Source: Climacium dendroides (lineage: Eukaryota > Streptophyta > Bryopsida > Hypnales > Climaciaceae). Taken from it: a stretch of DNA of 64,000 nt. Below, piece after piece: positions 12,317-24,264 of the stretch (positions are counted from its first letter, which is position 1; each line of letters begins with the position of its first letter). Under the pieces are notes generated by a model that saw only the letters and a program-made list of their open reading frames with translations, was not told the DNA's origin and searched no databases. The stretch covers positions 17,169,029 to 17,233,028 of the forward strand of contig OX467083.1 of the NCBI GenBank assembly GCA_950106755.1, given 5' to 3'. The translations under genes and the position numbers were made by a program.

Positions 12317-13240
12317 AACTTCAAATTATTTTTTATTCTTGCACTTTTTTTTTTTTTTGGGGGGGGGGGGCTTCTATCTAGATACTATAGCATGGACTCT
12401 CAGTTTTCTAAAATCAGAATCTCCAAATTCTATTAACCACTGCATTCATACTACACAACATGGTCAGGGTTTGGTTGGAGTAGACAAGGCATTACAGTCA
12501 CATTGTTCTTGTCTACATGTGCATAGGGTATTGTGAAGATGGACATTTTGACAGCCTTCTATGTGGCTAATTTTTCTTTTTGTATGGGTGAAAATGCATA
12601 TAACTAAGGTAGGAGATGTTATTTGTGCAATGTGACTATTTGTGGCATTTTATGACCATTACGTATAAATAGTATACATTTGGAACTTTCAAATGTACGC
12701 TGTTGAAACATAGTGGTGCAAATAGGGTGGCTTATAAGTAGTGGAGCTCTTACCTTAAATTCAAAGAACTTCTCCACCTAGCTAAGAACAAAGAGAGAAA
12801 TAACAAGTGTGTCTTTTAGGCGATTTATTGTTTTAAAGCTATACAATCTAACGATTTCATCTAAAGATTTTTTTTTTAAATTTAAAATTTCTTGGCGAAA
12901 ATTTCTCAATTTTGTTGACCTTTTTATAGCCAAATTAAATTTTTTTGGTGCAATTTGACACTAGAAAGCCTCCCCCCAAAAAACTGGTATGAATCCCTTG
13001 AATCCCATATGTTCTCTCAGTTTTGATGAATGCAATTGGTACATTGAAGAAAGCAGTATATACCTCCATGTTATACAACGCTTTAAGTGCTTGGTTGCTT
13101 TATTGGTCTCTTTATGGGGACCTCCTAACTGTACCTTCCAACAAGGCAACAACTCCGACTTGCCTGCAGAGCAGATAAGAGCCATCCCAACTCCCAACAT
13201 ACCATATCCATCCATTACTGCTATCCATTCATTACTGCCA

Positions 13241-13687
13241 CCCTTGAAGAATGGACTAGTATTGGTGAGTGTCGAAATCATCCCTTTCGTTACCATGTGA
13301 ATCATTCGCTTACAAAATTGCAAAAATAAAACGCTCATTGGAAGTCAAAACTATGATAGAAGACCTTCCTTTTTTTTTACAACAAAATTTCAAGGATGAA
13401 TAAATCCTCTTTTGTCCTACTCGAAGGATTCTCTGTCATCCATTGGATGCGCCAAACATGTTTGATGACGTTTAACCCTTGAAAGATGGACTGGTAACCG
13501 TGGAAATCATGCCTTTGGTTATTGTGTGAATCATTTGCTTACAAAATTACAAAAGCACTCATTGGAAGTCAAACTAATGTAGATGACCTCCCCTTTTCAC
13601 AACAAGGATGAATAGTTGTTTTTTTGTCCTACTCGAAGGATTCTTTGTTGTCCATTAGATGCGCCAAACGTCCTTGTCGATGTTTAA
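13241..13687. repeat. Repeat family A, two tandem copies
   Basis: Copy 1 (about 13241-13475) and copy 2 (about 13476-13687) each begin with a 'cccttgaaagatgga'-like sequence. They run through 'gtggaaatcat', 'gaatcattcgcttacaaaat', 'cattggaagtcaaac', 'aaggatgaat', 'tcctactcgaaggattct' and 'gatgcgccaaac'. Copy 2 leads directly into repeat B. Further dispersed copies are near 10.7, 16.4, 19.9 and 20.4 kb. Confidence 0.75.
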
Positions 13688-14450
13688 TTCTTGAATGTTG
13701 GATCCATGACCATTGATTTAGCAAGTTCATTGTTGATCACTTAGTGTATTGTCATTTTGCAACTAGATATGTATGAAAAAAATTATATATTTATTTTTCA
13801 AAAATGAAATTACATGCCTTCTTTACTTCAGCAAAAAATTAGATCTTTTTTTTGGTGGAAAATTGATTTTTCTGAGAATTTTGGAAGACAAAGTGAAGAA
13901 AAATTGCATCAAAGTGAAAATTATCTCAAAAAATCTGAAAATTTCACCATGTGTGTATATTACAATGACAAACATTGTTGTGTAAATTCAAATTCCTTGT
14001 CATTCTATAATTAAAATTCAATAGACATTGAAAATGCATCCAGAGTTCAAATTGCAATAAAATATTCAATGTTAGGATTTTTTTTCAAAATTGAATTTGG
14101 AGTAGAAATTAGAGTAGGTGACCTTCATTTTGTTATTTGGGCTCAAACTCAAAAAACATCATTTTTGTGGAGAAATTTCAGATTTAAAGCAAGGAGGAAC
14201 AACTTCCCCAAATACACTAAAATAGCATATTTTGCAATCCAATTTTTTAACAACTTCTCATTCACGTGCAAACAAACACTATTAAGACTACAAACTCAAT
14301 TGGATACTCTTCATAACCCAATATAAAAGTCAACAAGGTACATGGGGATGAAAAAAATGCTTTCAATAGCTTTACAACTCATTGGATTATTAATTGTCAT
14401 CCCGAGGCCATAGAGTGAAACCGGCGGCATTTTAGGGTTAAAGATTAAGA
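13688..14450. repeat. Repeat B, first copy (second copy at 35.5-36.3 kb)
   Basis: Collinear with 35537-36280 over its whole length. Shared strings include 'atgaccattgattt', 'tttatatttatttttcaaa', 'aaatttcaccatg', 'tgtcattctataatta' and 'ttgcaataaaa'. No coding frame is conserved between the two copies, which points to a non-coding or non-autonomous element or LTR-like segment. Confidence 0.72.
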
Positions 14451-14454
14451 TAGG

Positions 14455-14680
14455 TTATTTGTTTTGTTTGTTTGATACGGTGAGTTCTTCTGAACCGTGT
14501 GTCTCCTACCGTGTACTTGGTATCACCTGAAAGCTTGAAGGGGTGCATGGGCTTTGTTTCATGACATTTGGATCTATGACAAATTAAACAAAAGATAGAA
14601 TTCCAAAGTTTTTATAAGGAAAAAAAATTAGAAAATTAATTTTACTTCTCTTTTGATTGTGAGCAATGGCACATTGGTGA
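14455..14680. repeat. ctgtttg/gatctcccgg repeat, diverged copy 1
   Basis: Shares the order 'gtttgtttg', 'accgtgtgtc', 'acttggta', 'ggggtgcatgggctttg' and 'aaaattagaaaatta' with the copies at 14731-14960 and 57681-57918, but is more diverged. Confidence 0.55.
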
Positions 14681-14730
14681 TAACCTAAACTTACATATTG
14701 AGATAGATCTAATTCATACCTTAAATTTGG

Positions 14731-14960
14731 CTGTTTGTTTGGTTTTGTTACATTGAGATCTCCCGGACCATGTGTCCCTCGGTCACGTGCTTGGTACCGT
14801 CAAAAAACCCTCGACTAGGAAGGGCGCACTGGCTTTGTTTTTGTCGCATTCAGATGTACAAAGTTATTGAATTTTGAAGTTTTTATGAACTAAAAAATTA
14901 GAAAATTACTTTTACTTTCGTTTTCACTGTGGCAACGCACAGAGCACACTACAGTAGTAA
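14731..14960. repeat. ctgtttg/gatctcccgg repeat, copy 2
   Basis: Starts 'ctgtttgtttggttttgtta', continues with 'gagatctcccggacc' and 'cttggtaccgtc', then 'gggctttg'-like and 'aaaaaattagaaaattactt' segments, and ends 'actgtggcaac...cactacagtag'. It matches the copy inside a UGGT intron. Clear terminal inverted repeats or target duplications were not found by eye. Confidence 0.72.
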
Positions 14961-16374
14961 GTTTTAAAAAAAAAGGCACCCTCCAAACTGATTATAGACT
15001 GACTTCTTTGGCCCATGCTATAACTATAATTCCACTAATGGTAGTGTGCCACGTCTAAATTTGAATCTTATCCCAAGGGAGAGGTTTGACTGGCCTGCAT
15101 GGGTAACTGAACGGATTCTTAAATTCAGTTGGCGGGTGTCGGAACGCTACCGGTACTCGATGGATACTTAGATCATTAATAAGACATCCCAACCGTCCGT
15201 CCCACTATCTGGGGGGGGGGGGTCCATCTAAGGCCCACCGTTGATAACGTAGGAGGCTCCGAACCTGCTCATATAAGGGTGGGTCCGGCTTTTTCATTTC
15301 TTTTCTTGGATGGGAAGGTTTTTGGATGATTTTTCAAACAAAGAGAAATAGATGAGGAATCTAATACAAGTGGTTTCATATTTTTTTCAAGCATTTTTGA
15401 ATTACTTATGAATGTTCAAATGAGTTGTATTGTAGGCCCCTATTTATGACTCTAGGTTTTCCATAAATTGCTCCCTTGTAACCTCTACATAAAGATGGGG
15501 AAAGCAAAGATAAGGATTGGCTCTTGCAATTAAAAATGTTTTTTTTTCTCCATTCATTCAAATGACTATAGCGGTCAATTTAAGAACCACATCATGTCTA
15601 TTTCGCAACTATTTATAGGGATGATTCTTAATGCCCGTGCAATTTTAGAGCCTCCTACCTTACTTTTGGATGGAGACCCTAAACAACCAAGAGACTGTAA
15701 ATCAACGTTAGATAGCACTTAAAAGTGAGATGTTTGAGGCATGCCTAATCCTTAATCCTTCAAGTCCCAAGGCCTTTTTATAGATTAAAACCCACTCAAA
15801 ATTGTCATTTCTTTTGCATAGAGTAAAAAATTTAAAAATTTGATTTTTTTTTCATATTTGATTGCAAGATCTTGTACTAGACTAGTGTAAGAATGCTTGG
15901 AAGAAATTTCAAAAACTTTGACCTTGTAGATTGCAAGATATTTGCATTTAAAGTGAAGAAAACAAGGTTTTTTACACCTTGCTTGATTAGATTCTTTGAA
16001 TTTAAACCTTCTTAACTTATAATTTTTGTACTACTAATTTTAGTTTTCTAATTTATTATGGTGAAGAATTGAGTTGAAAATCTTTAAAATTATTCAAGAA
16101 AAAAATACTTAGTTTTTATTCATTAAGAAATTGTTAAATAGAAGGATGTTCAAAATTGAAGCGACCTCCATTTTTGGCTTATTGTGCCATAATTTTTTCT
16201 CCCAGGCACCGATTGAAATAAAAATTATATATCCACAAAGCTCTCGCAAAATTGCACATTCTCCAAAAATTTCAAAAACATTCACTACAAATTGAAACAA
16301 TAGGAACCTACCTAGATCCAAATTGTCCTCCAAGGGGACAAATAGTCCTTTAGGGGTTATAAAAATACAAAAGC

Positions 16375-16530
16375 ACTGATTGGAATTGAAACTACTGTAG
16401 AAGACTTTCCTTTTTTACACAAACTTTGGAAGATGAATAGTTGCATTTCTATCATGTATGGAGAGATTCTTTGTCATTCATAGGCCAAAAAACATCCTCA
16501 ACGTCATTTATGGACTAACAAGAGGTACTC
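16375..16530. repeat. Repeat family A, dispersed copy
   Basis: Contains 'gcactgattggaattgaaac', 'ctgtagaagactttcc' and 'gatgaatagttgcatttct' in the same order as the 13.2-kb copies. It is followed by a block (16555-16735) with a relative at 21465-21650. Confidence 0.6.
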
Positions 16531-19500
16531 GGAGCCTACTTCTATAGAGTTGAAAGAGCTAATTGCATTTTCAGGGAAGCTAAAGTCAATAAATGTTCAT
16601 AGAAAAAAATGGAATTGGGGTCAAACCCAAGTTCATTCATATTTTTTGGCCTCTCGTGGAATTAGTTATAAAATATTTGAAGTTGAAATGCAATAGTCAT
16701 TGAAAAGTGTCCACTTCTTGAAATATATACTATAGTTAGTCAACCCAATTTTGACCACTGAAGCCATTGAGCAAATCTAAAGCACAAATATGCTAAGTGG
16801 AAAAAATTCTCTATATACACAAATAGATTTAAGAAGGATCTTCTAGTTTTTCATAATTTTATTTTCCAAAACAAAATTACCATGAATTTTGTAGGTGAAG
16901 ATTATGTTCATCCTATACTACTAGTCATTGAAGTCATGAAGTTATCTTTCAACATTTTTAGAAAAAAACATGTATTTCCCATAACTTGTGCATTTTAGTC
17001 AATATTTTTAAATGGGTTCAAAATAGATATAAAAAATTTGAACAAAAAAACTTTGATATTCATCTTTTGAAAAATTATAAAGAAGGAGGTGATACTGAAT
17101 GAAAGAAAAAATTAAGTTGCTAATAACTTTGACAAGAATTTGAATTTTTTGATCCCAATGGTAAGAATATTCTAGTTAACAATTGGTATCCTTTCTTTTT
17201 GTATTTATTAAATTTGAGTTCAAAAATGACTTCAATATATGGTTCAAATGTTTTTGAGTTGGTATCAATCTATATAATCCAATAAAATTATTTAATATAT
17301 TTTTTAGAATATATTTTGAGCTATCCAATTTGAAATTGAAGAAATCTTTCTAGTTTTTGCAATATTTATTACAATGACTTCAAACAAAGCTTCCCATGTA
17401 GATTACATTGATTTCTAGGATATTTATGCAAAAGATTTTAATTAAAAAGTCAACAAAGCCTATCCAAGTTTTCCAAATTAAAGCCCAAAATAGACTCTTT
17501 AGTGCTTTAGGAGTTAAAAACAAAAGTCAGGTGCTTATTGCAATTATGTCACATAATTAGGTGCTTATTGCAATCATGATTGCAATTAGTGTATTTGACT
17601 TATCTTATTTTTGTTGATCTTGTTAGTATAAAATAGGGTAGGATAGTAGTAATCAATGTTCATGTGGACATTATTTGAAAGACATTGATATCACCAATCA
17701 CATGTAGTTTTGATAGTGAATTTTGAATATAAGTGTAACCAAGTGGATCAACTTTTCAACATGCCTTACAATTATTCAACCAAAGGTAAAGACTATGTGT
17801 GCAACAAATGAGCAAAAGGGACCATTTCAAAGATCCACTTCAAGCATTGTACCATGCAATAAGTTATGTGACCTCACTTTAGACTTTGGATTTCTATTAC
17901 AAATTGGAAAATTGAAATCATTGTGAAAAATTTGAACATGAAATAGTTCACAAGTCATTGGTAGGTTCTCTTGGGGTATTTGAGCACATAGTCATGCATG
18001 CACTCTAATTTTCTATAATCCAAATACATTGGGGCCACATGTCAATTGTTCACTCATATTCATTTTTTTCCAATATTGAAAAATTACTTCAAATTTTTTC
18101 CACTAATTATATACTAAAATTAGTGAGCAAGTTTAACAAATGATATGGGATAAGTCACCATATGCTCTTTGTATCCATATTTATTCCATTTTCATCCATA
18201 TTTATTCCATTTTCATCCATATTCATACTTATATAATGTATTTATTCATTATATCAATGGTGAACAATTGTCCCTTGCATTAATGTGAGTGGCCCCTACC
18301 ACATGGATTGCTAGTAAAATTTCTTTAGTTCCATCCCTGAAATTTTAGCAAGACAAGGATGGGTTTGTCAATTTTGATTGCATATACACTTTACAAATTG
18401 ATTAGTTTTGATTTGATTACCTCCACTAGATCATGTTTCAGTTACTTGCAAATTAGAAATTTAAAATCAATTCTTTCCAAGAGATTGACACATTTTTTTA
18501 TTACAAATAATGCACTAAAACATGATAGAACAAATGTAAATTTAAAAAAAAAATCATGTGCCAAAATATTCATGAATTTAGATTTTTTTAAAATAGAAAT
18601 ATTAATTTTTGAAGTTTTACCTTGAAAATTACTCAAATTTCAACTAAATTATTCTAGCTTGAGGTTACCTTTGGCACATTTTTGATGAATAATTATTTAA
18701 AACTAGAAGGGTTGATTTGGTAGTTTATTATTTTATTAATAAATAAATAATTTAAAAATTACTAAGTAGGTTTTCTTAACCTTTAGCAACCCTTCAAAGA
18801 ATCTTGGAAGTTAAACAATTTTCTTCATTGCATAGGAAAGTCATGATAGTCATGCTTTTCAATCAACTCATTATTTTTATAGTGTCCTTGCTTTATTAAA
18901 AAGTTTGAGGAATGAATTTGTATTTTTTTTATTTAATGAACATCTCTCAGGATAAAGTTGTACAAGTATTTTTTTAACATTTTGACTTTTTTTACGTTCA
19001 ATTTTCTTTGGATTTAGCAATGTAACTATCTTATTAGTTTCCAAAACCATTTTGTCTTTAAAATTCTTAATTATTTTTCATATAAGGTGCTCTTGAAGTA
19101 TGTGAATTTTCAAAAAATAAATATTAATTGGAAATAAAATGCTCTTTTTTGAGGAAAAAATCAAAAAATAGCATGGAATGATTTAGTGTTTGGAAATCAA
19201 ATATGTTCATCAATTTGGAAGATGAAATGATTCTTGCACTAAAGTGGGTACCCTCAAATGCGCCATTCATCCATAGTTTCATCATCATTTTGTATACATT
19301 TCCAAAATCTATATGTACATATGTTGGAAGAAATGATGTCACAACATCTACCAAATTTTTCTTAACCCTTAATAACTTTTGCATATGGTATTCAAATGTT
19401 GTGTGCTTTTGTGTGTTGGAACCTCCTTTCACTTGCCAATAAGAAATTATAAAAATTTGGCTAGTCAAATAACAAAAAGTTTTGGTTTTTTGGGTACCTA

Positions 19501-19864
19501 CCTTATATAGTGGAAACACCTAAAATCATCAATATAAGCAATTCAACATAGTTGTAGGCTATTTTTTCTAGAAAAATTATTTTTGTAGTGCTAGCAATTG
19601 AAAATCATGAATTTATAAATTTAAAAAAAAATTCAAATATGCCATGTAATTTCTATAAATTTTCAAAGTAGAAAGTTCTAGGCCATTGAAACCGTCATAT
19701 AGGTGGGTCTAAAACCAAAACCTCAAAAAATTAGTAGTCAACTAATTGTTGTTAAGTAAGGGAATAATTTAATAATACTTTTGAAGGACACTTTTATGGA
19801 AGTTTAGAGATACTTCAAAAAAAGTATACAAACATTTTTGGGTATTTCCACCTTAATCCTTAAA

Positions 19865-20525
19865 GTATGGATCAATAATTGTAGAAATCATCCCTTTGGA
19901 TACCATGAAAATCATTGACTTAGAAAAAAAATGCAAAAGCTCTCATTGAAAGTCAAACTACTGTAAAAGACTTTTCCTTTTTACAACATAAGGTAGAGGT
20001 ACCCATTCCTAACCAGAGCCCCATGAACAATCAATAGGGTGTGTTAAATTTGAGGAGGTTGGGACTCATTTTTGTTTTTTTAAATATTTTATAATAAAGG
20101 TTACAAAATGCTTCCCTGTTGGACGGCTTTCAGTACAAGTACAACTAGCACAGAACAGCCTGGTATCCCAAAAATCAGAGCATACCATATTTTCTGTGCT
20201 GCTGTAAATAGCCTCCAGTCTGTTAGTGAGCAGTTTCGGATGACTCTAAGCATTGGCCATGGGATGACAAGAACTCTGGCCTTTCAAAAAATCATAGTTG
20301 AATTCCACTTCCAGTGCAAAAATTACCATACTTTTTTTTGCAACCCCTAATCGTTCACGTCACTGCACCACGTGCAATATTTGCTTCACCTTCTGCTGCG
20401 TCCCAAATTCCTTGTGGGTGCCCAAAATGAAATAGTTGCACTTCTGTCCTACACATGAGGATTCTCTCTCATTCATCAAACACAAAATGTCCTTGGCATC
20501 GTTTATGGGTTTAAAGCTAATTTCC
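19865..20525. repeat. Repeat family A fragments around a different insert
   Basis: Positions 19865-19990 carry the left half of family A ('gtagaaatcatcccttt', 'attgaaagtcaaactactgt'). Positions about 20420-20525 carry the right half ('aatagttgcacttctgtcct', 'gaggattctct', 'gtccttggcatcg'). The ~430 bases between them are unrelated to family A and begin with a 'ggtagaggtacccattcc' end like that of the element at 45.03-45.42 kb. This suggests an insertion into an older repeat. Confidence 0.5.
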
Positions 20526-21002
20526 AAAGCCCAAGGAAACATCCTTCACCACTTCCATGTCTGCCTAATGAGAGGCAGCCCAAGCCTTGATCTCTTCATC
20601 AGAAAAGCCATTTTCCAAGGCTTGATCTCTTTCTGTGGCTGGTCGGTCACCTTTCCAAAGCCATGCCCATAACGCGTTTTTTGTCACCATTTGTCACCAT
20701 TATGTCACCCAAGCCAGCTGCTTGGAAGCCCTACCTCAGAGTTGGTCAGTTGCATCAATCTTTCAGGTGCTCTCGGCGTGCTTATGGTACAGGACCCACA
20801 AAATGCACAATTTTCAATTCAAGTTGCCGGCTCAGTCAAGGTTATTTTTTGGGCGATATGTCGCCAGTTTTGACATAAAGAAACAAATACCTTGATGTCC
20901 CCCCAAATATAATGCAATAGCATGCTGCCAAGAACACAAGTTCTACAGTAAAAAGAGAAAAAATAAAAGAGCTGTCAATCACTGCTCCTGTAAAATGGAC
21001 TA

Positions 21003-21232
21003 TCTATAGGTGAGCCACACGTAACTGATCAAATAAGCAATTGTGGACATGGTTTGGAGTAGTGCAAGGTGAAGCTAATATTTCCGGAGGTGCAGAGATA
21101 GAAATGATGAGGATTGTCAGAAATTTGGTAGTTTTCTTGCTTGAATAGAAATTACTGTGAATTTTGGAAGCCAGAAGTTGGTCTCGACCCATGTTTAAAA
21201 TGTAGAGTCATCCAACTCTAAGTGATCATTCA
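21003..21232. repeat. Partial copy of the 45-kb TIR element
   Basis: Collinear with 45030-45250. Shared strings are 'atcaaataagcaattgtg', 'tagagatagaaatga', 'gaattttggaag', 'agaagttggtct' and 'acccatgt'. The end motif (aggtgagccacacgtaac) is a decayed form of that element's left terminus. Confidence 0.65.
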
Positions 21233-24200
21233 ATAACTATTTTTCCGCTCATTGCTTCGTATTTTCTTGCTTAATGTTTCTGAACATGTGTCGTGACCTT
21301 ACCAGTCCCAACCTTGAAAAGGAGAAAAAACACATTCCAAGCTTTAGTTGGAAATTTGTTCGAGCCTTGGTTGGAAATAACTACACTCTACATATTGGGT
21401 ATGCTTGCTCTTAAAACAACCTTTTAAGGTTGTCTTCTCTTAAAGCGACCTTTTAAGAGTTGATTGCATTTAGGGGAAGCTAAACTCCTTGAGTTTTAAA
21501 AAAAAAAAATATTAGTAGGAAGAAAAATAGAATTGGTATTGAATCCAAGTTGTTTCATATTTTTGGACCTTCATGGAATTAGTTATGAATTCTTGAAATT
21601 AAAATATAGTGGTCACAAAAAGTGACCCCTCTTGAAATATGTAGTGTTGGTGCACTGAAGAAAGAAAAATATACCTCTGTGTTAAAGGTCACTTTTAGAG
21701 CAAGGACACTTTTAGAGTACCTTTCCTTATATAGTATTAGCAATTGAAAATCATGAATTTTCAAAAGAGTAAAATAATTTTGTTTTGGATAAAGTATGTA
21801 ATTATTATGAATTTTCAAAGAGGAAGTTCCCTAGGCCTTTGAAACTGTCATCTAGTTTGGTTTTGAATTAAAAATCTAAAAAATCAATAGTCAACAAATA
21901 GTGCAACTACTAAGTTAGGGAATGGTTTAATGACACTTTCAAAGGACACTTTCAAAAGAAGCCTATTTGTTAGGAATGCATATATGAACATTTTTGGATG
22001 TTTTCGTCTTAGATAATATTCACAAGTTGGGAGGGTCAAAATCATTATTGGCTAGGGATTGAAGAGGAGGTTTTGCACTAATAGAAGCAATAAGTCAAAG
22101 AATTTTGAGTAGGATTGTACATGAAAACCAAGCTAGTGCTACAAGGACAAAGTCTTTTAAAATATTGTTGCTTATTCGACATAATATCATGTCCCAATTA
22201 ATCAAGGAAAAAATTGTCTAGATTTTTATTTTATTTTATTATACTTGAAATTGTGCAAAGGATTAAAGATTCTCTTTTAACCAACTATAGTACTCAATAT
22301 AATATAATTAGTACGTTTAATGACAATAACACTAACTCACAATAATTTTGAGAATTATATAAATTTGTTAGGTGCAATAATATGGAAGGCTTGCACTATT
22401 TAAAATCTAACTTATACTAATAAAATTAACTTGAGTATTATGTTTTGACCAAAAATGCTCCCAAACTGCCATTCTAGTACAAGTATCAAATTAAAAAATA
22501 AATAAATTTTTGGCCATATGCAGCTGTAGGATTTTGAAGTACACAAGTTTGAGAATACATGGAAAAAACTTCAGAAATTTCAACTGTGTGCATTGCAAGA
22601 TATTAGGGTTTGAATTGACAAAACCCTACGAAAAACAAAGCAACTACATTTTATAAGGTCACATTTGTATGAAAAAATGTTCATGTTGTTGGTGCTTCTT
22701 TAGATTCATTTTTCAAGGCAAGTTGTCTACATGCTATATATAACCAATTTCAAAATTTTGTTTTTGAATAAAGTGATTTTAAAAATCTACTTGGACTGTT
22801 TGGCCTTGGAAAAAGCTACATATCAAATAATAACTTTTTAACCATGCAGTCAAAACTTATGAAAATTGTTAGGCCTTAAAAAAACCCTTGTCCACATGTG
22901 TGAAAATTTCAAAGAAAAAAGAAAAATGAAATCCATTCATAGTGAATTGCCCCAAATCACTATGTTGCCAAAAAATACAATTTGTTCCTTTAGGGGTTAA
23001 GATAGGAAAAATATAATTGCGGTTGCAAACTATACATATCCATAGTGCAAAAAGTGTGTCTATATTGAGTGTTGAGTGGATCTTGGCATTTTGAGGCTAC
23101 TTACAAATCCTACACACTCTACATGCACCTCACAAGTACACACCTTGCAAGTACAAACCTCACAAGTACGCACCCATAGAAGGCAACCTCTTAAGATAGA
23201 GGCATGGTTGTGTTGAACACCAAACTTAGTATCATGTTGAAATGTTGCATAAGTAGCACATGTGCAAAAGGGGAAGATTATTACTAATGTCCTTTGATCA
23301 CATTTATCTGATTTTCAATGTTGTTTGTCCTTTCCATCTTCATTTTTTTTTCCCTTCATGGGACTGGCAAGGAACAAACTATGACTGAAAAGGAAAAGTA
23401 CGTACGAGGCCGGTGCTTCCAACCTACGCATTGGCAGTGGGGTACATTGAGCATGTCTGGCCACTGCTGATGGTGCAATCACAGAAGACACGTTCCATGG
23501 CCGGTTACCAAAAAGACCTCAACTTCACACATGGTTGAAGCAAGGTTGATTGCCAAATGAGTACCTTGTGACTTAGGGTACAAAAAAACCAAGTCTATGA
23601 TCATGGTCTGCACCTAAAGGTCTACACTCAGCAGAAAGGCCAAGTCACGTGAAAATATAAATTTTGAAAATGAACATTTTGAAAATGTCGGGTGCAGGAA
23701 AAAAGGATGGCTACATATTCAGGTCTGGCTTAATTGCTGAAAATCATCCCACATTCTGTACACAAAGAGTTATGAAAATTCAGGATTTTATTGATAGATG
23801 ACTTAAAAACTGACCCCTCATAGAGCTGTTTAGGTGGTATCTGTCCTCTAAATCAATATGCACCCATATTGTCTAATATTTTGTTGCAGTTTTGTTATGA
23901 AATGAAATCCATGCATGTCATGAAGCTACTGTTTTACTGCTCTTGCTTACAAGATCAATACTCTTGAAAAATGCTCCTGCTTGAAGGCCTTACTGGTCAT
24001 ATATCAAGCGTACAGCTCCAAGCCCTGCTCAAAAAGAGAGATTATTCACAGGTGCAGAGAATGATGATCCAAGAGTTTGCATCTTCACAGCAATTTAAAA
24101 CACATGGAAAATGAAGGATGCACTTGAGTTAATCATACAGTTGTCAGTGAACCTTTCTTGCATCATTTCTATTCTTGCATCAAGCTTAGACTGGGATGCC

Positions 24201-24264
24201 ATGTGTATGAAGCTCATTTGTATGCTCAGGTGCAAACATGTATAAATTCTCAAAGAAAGTCAAA

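Larger units (their letters stand above)
6607..24264. other. AT-rich repeat-derived intergenic block
   Basis: About 17.6 kb with no supported gene. Composition changes sharply at about 6.6 kb to AT-rich DNA with long A/T runs and occasional poly-G tracts (about 10009, 12359 and 15211). Only short open frames occur, none with a family motif. The interior is made of diverged repeat copies, reported separately: repeat family A, repeat B, the ctgtttg repeat, paired blocks near 16.6/21.5 and 19.6/21.7 kb, and a MITE at 12174-12313. A short CCGT microsatellite is at about 10170-10192. I read this as old transposon debris. Confidence 0.75.

Noticed and set aside
12961..13338. 125-codon minus-strand frame
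   Set aside because: It overlaps repeat family A, and the frame is broken in the other copies.
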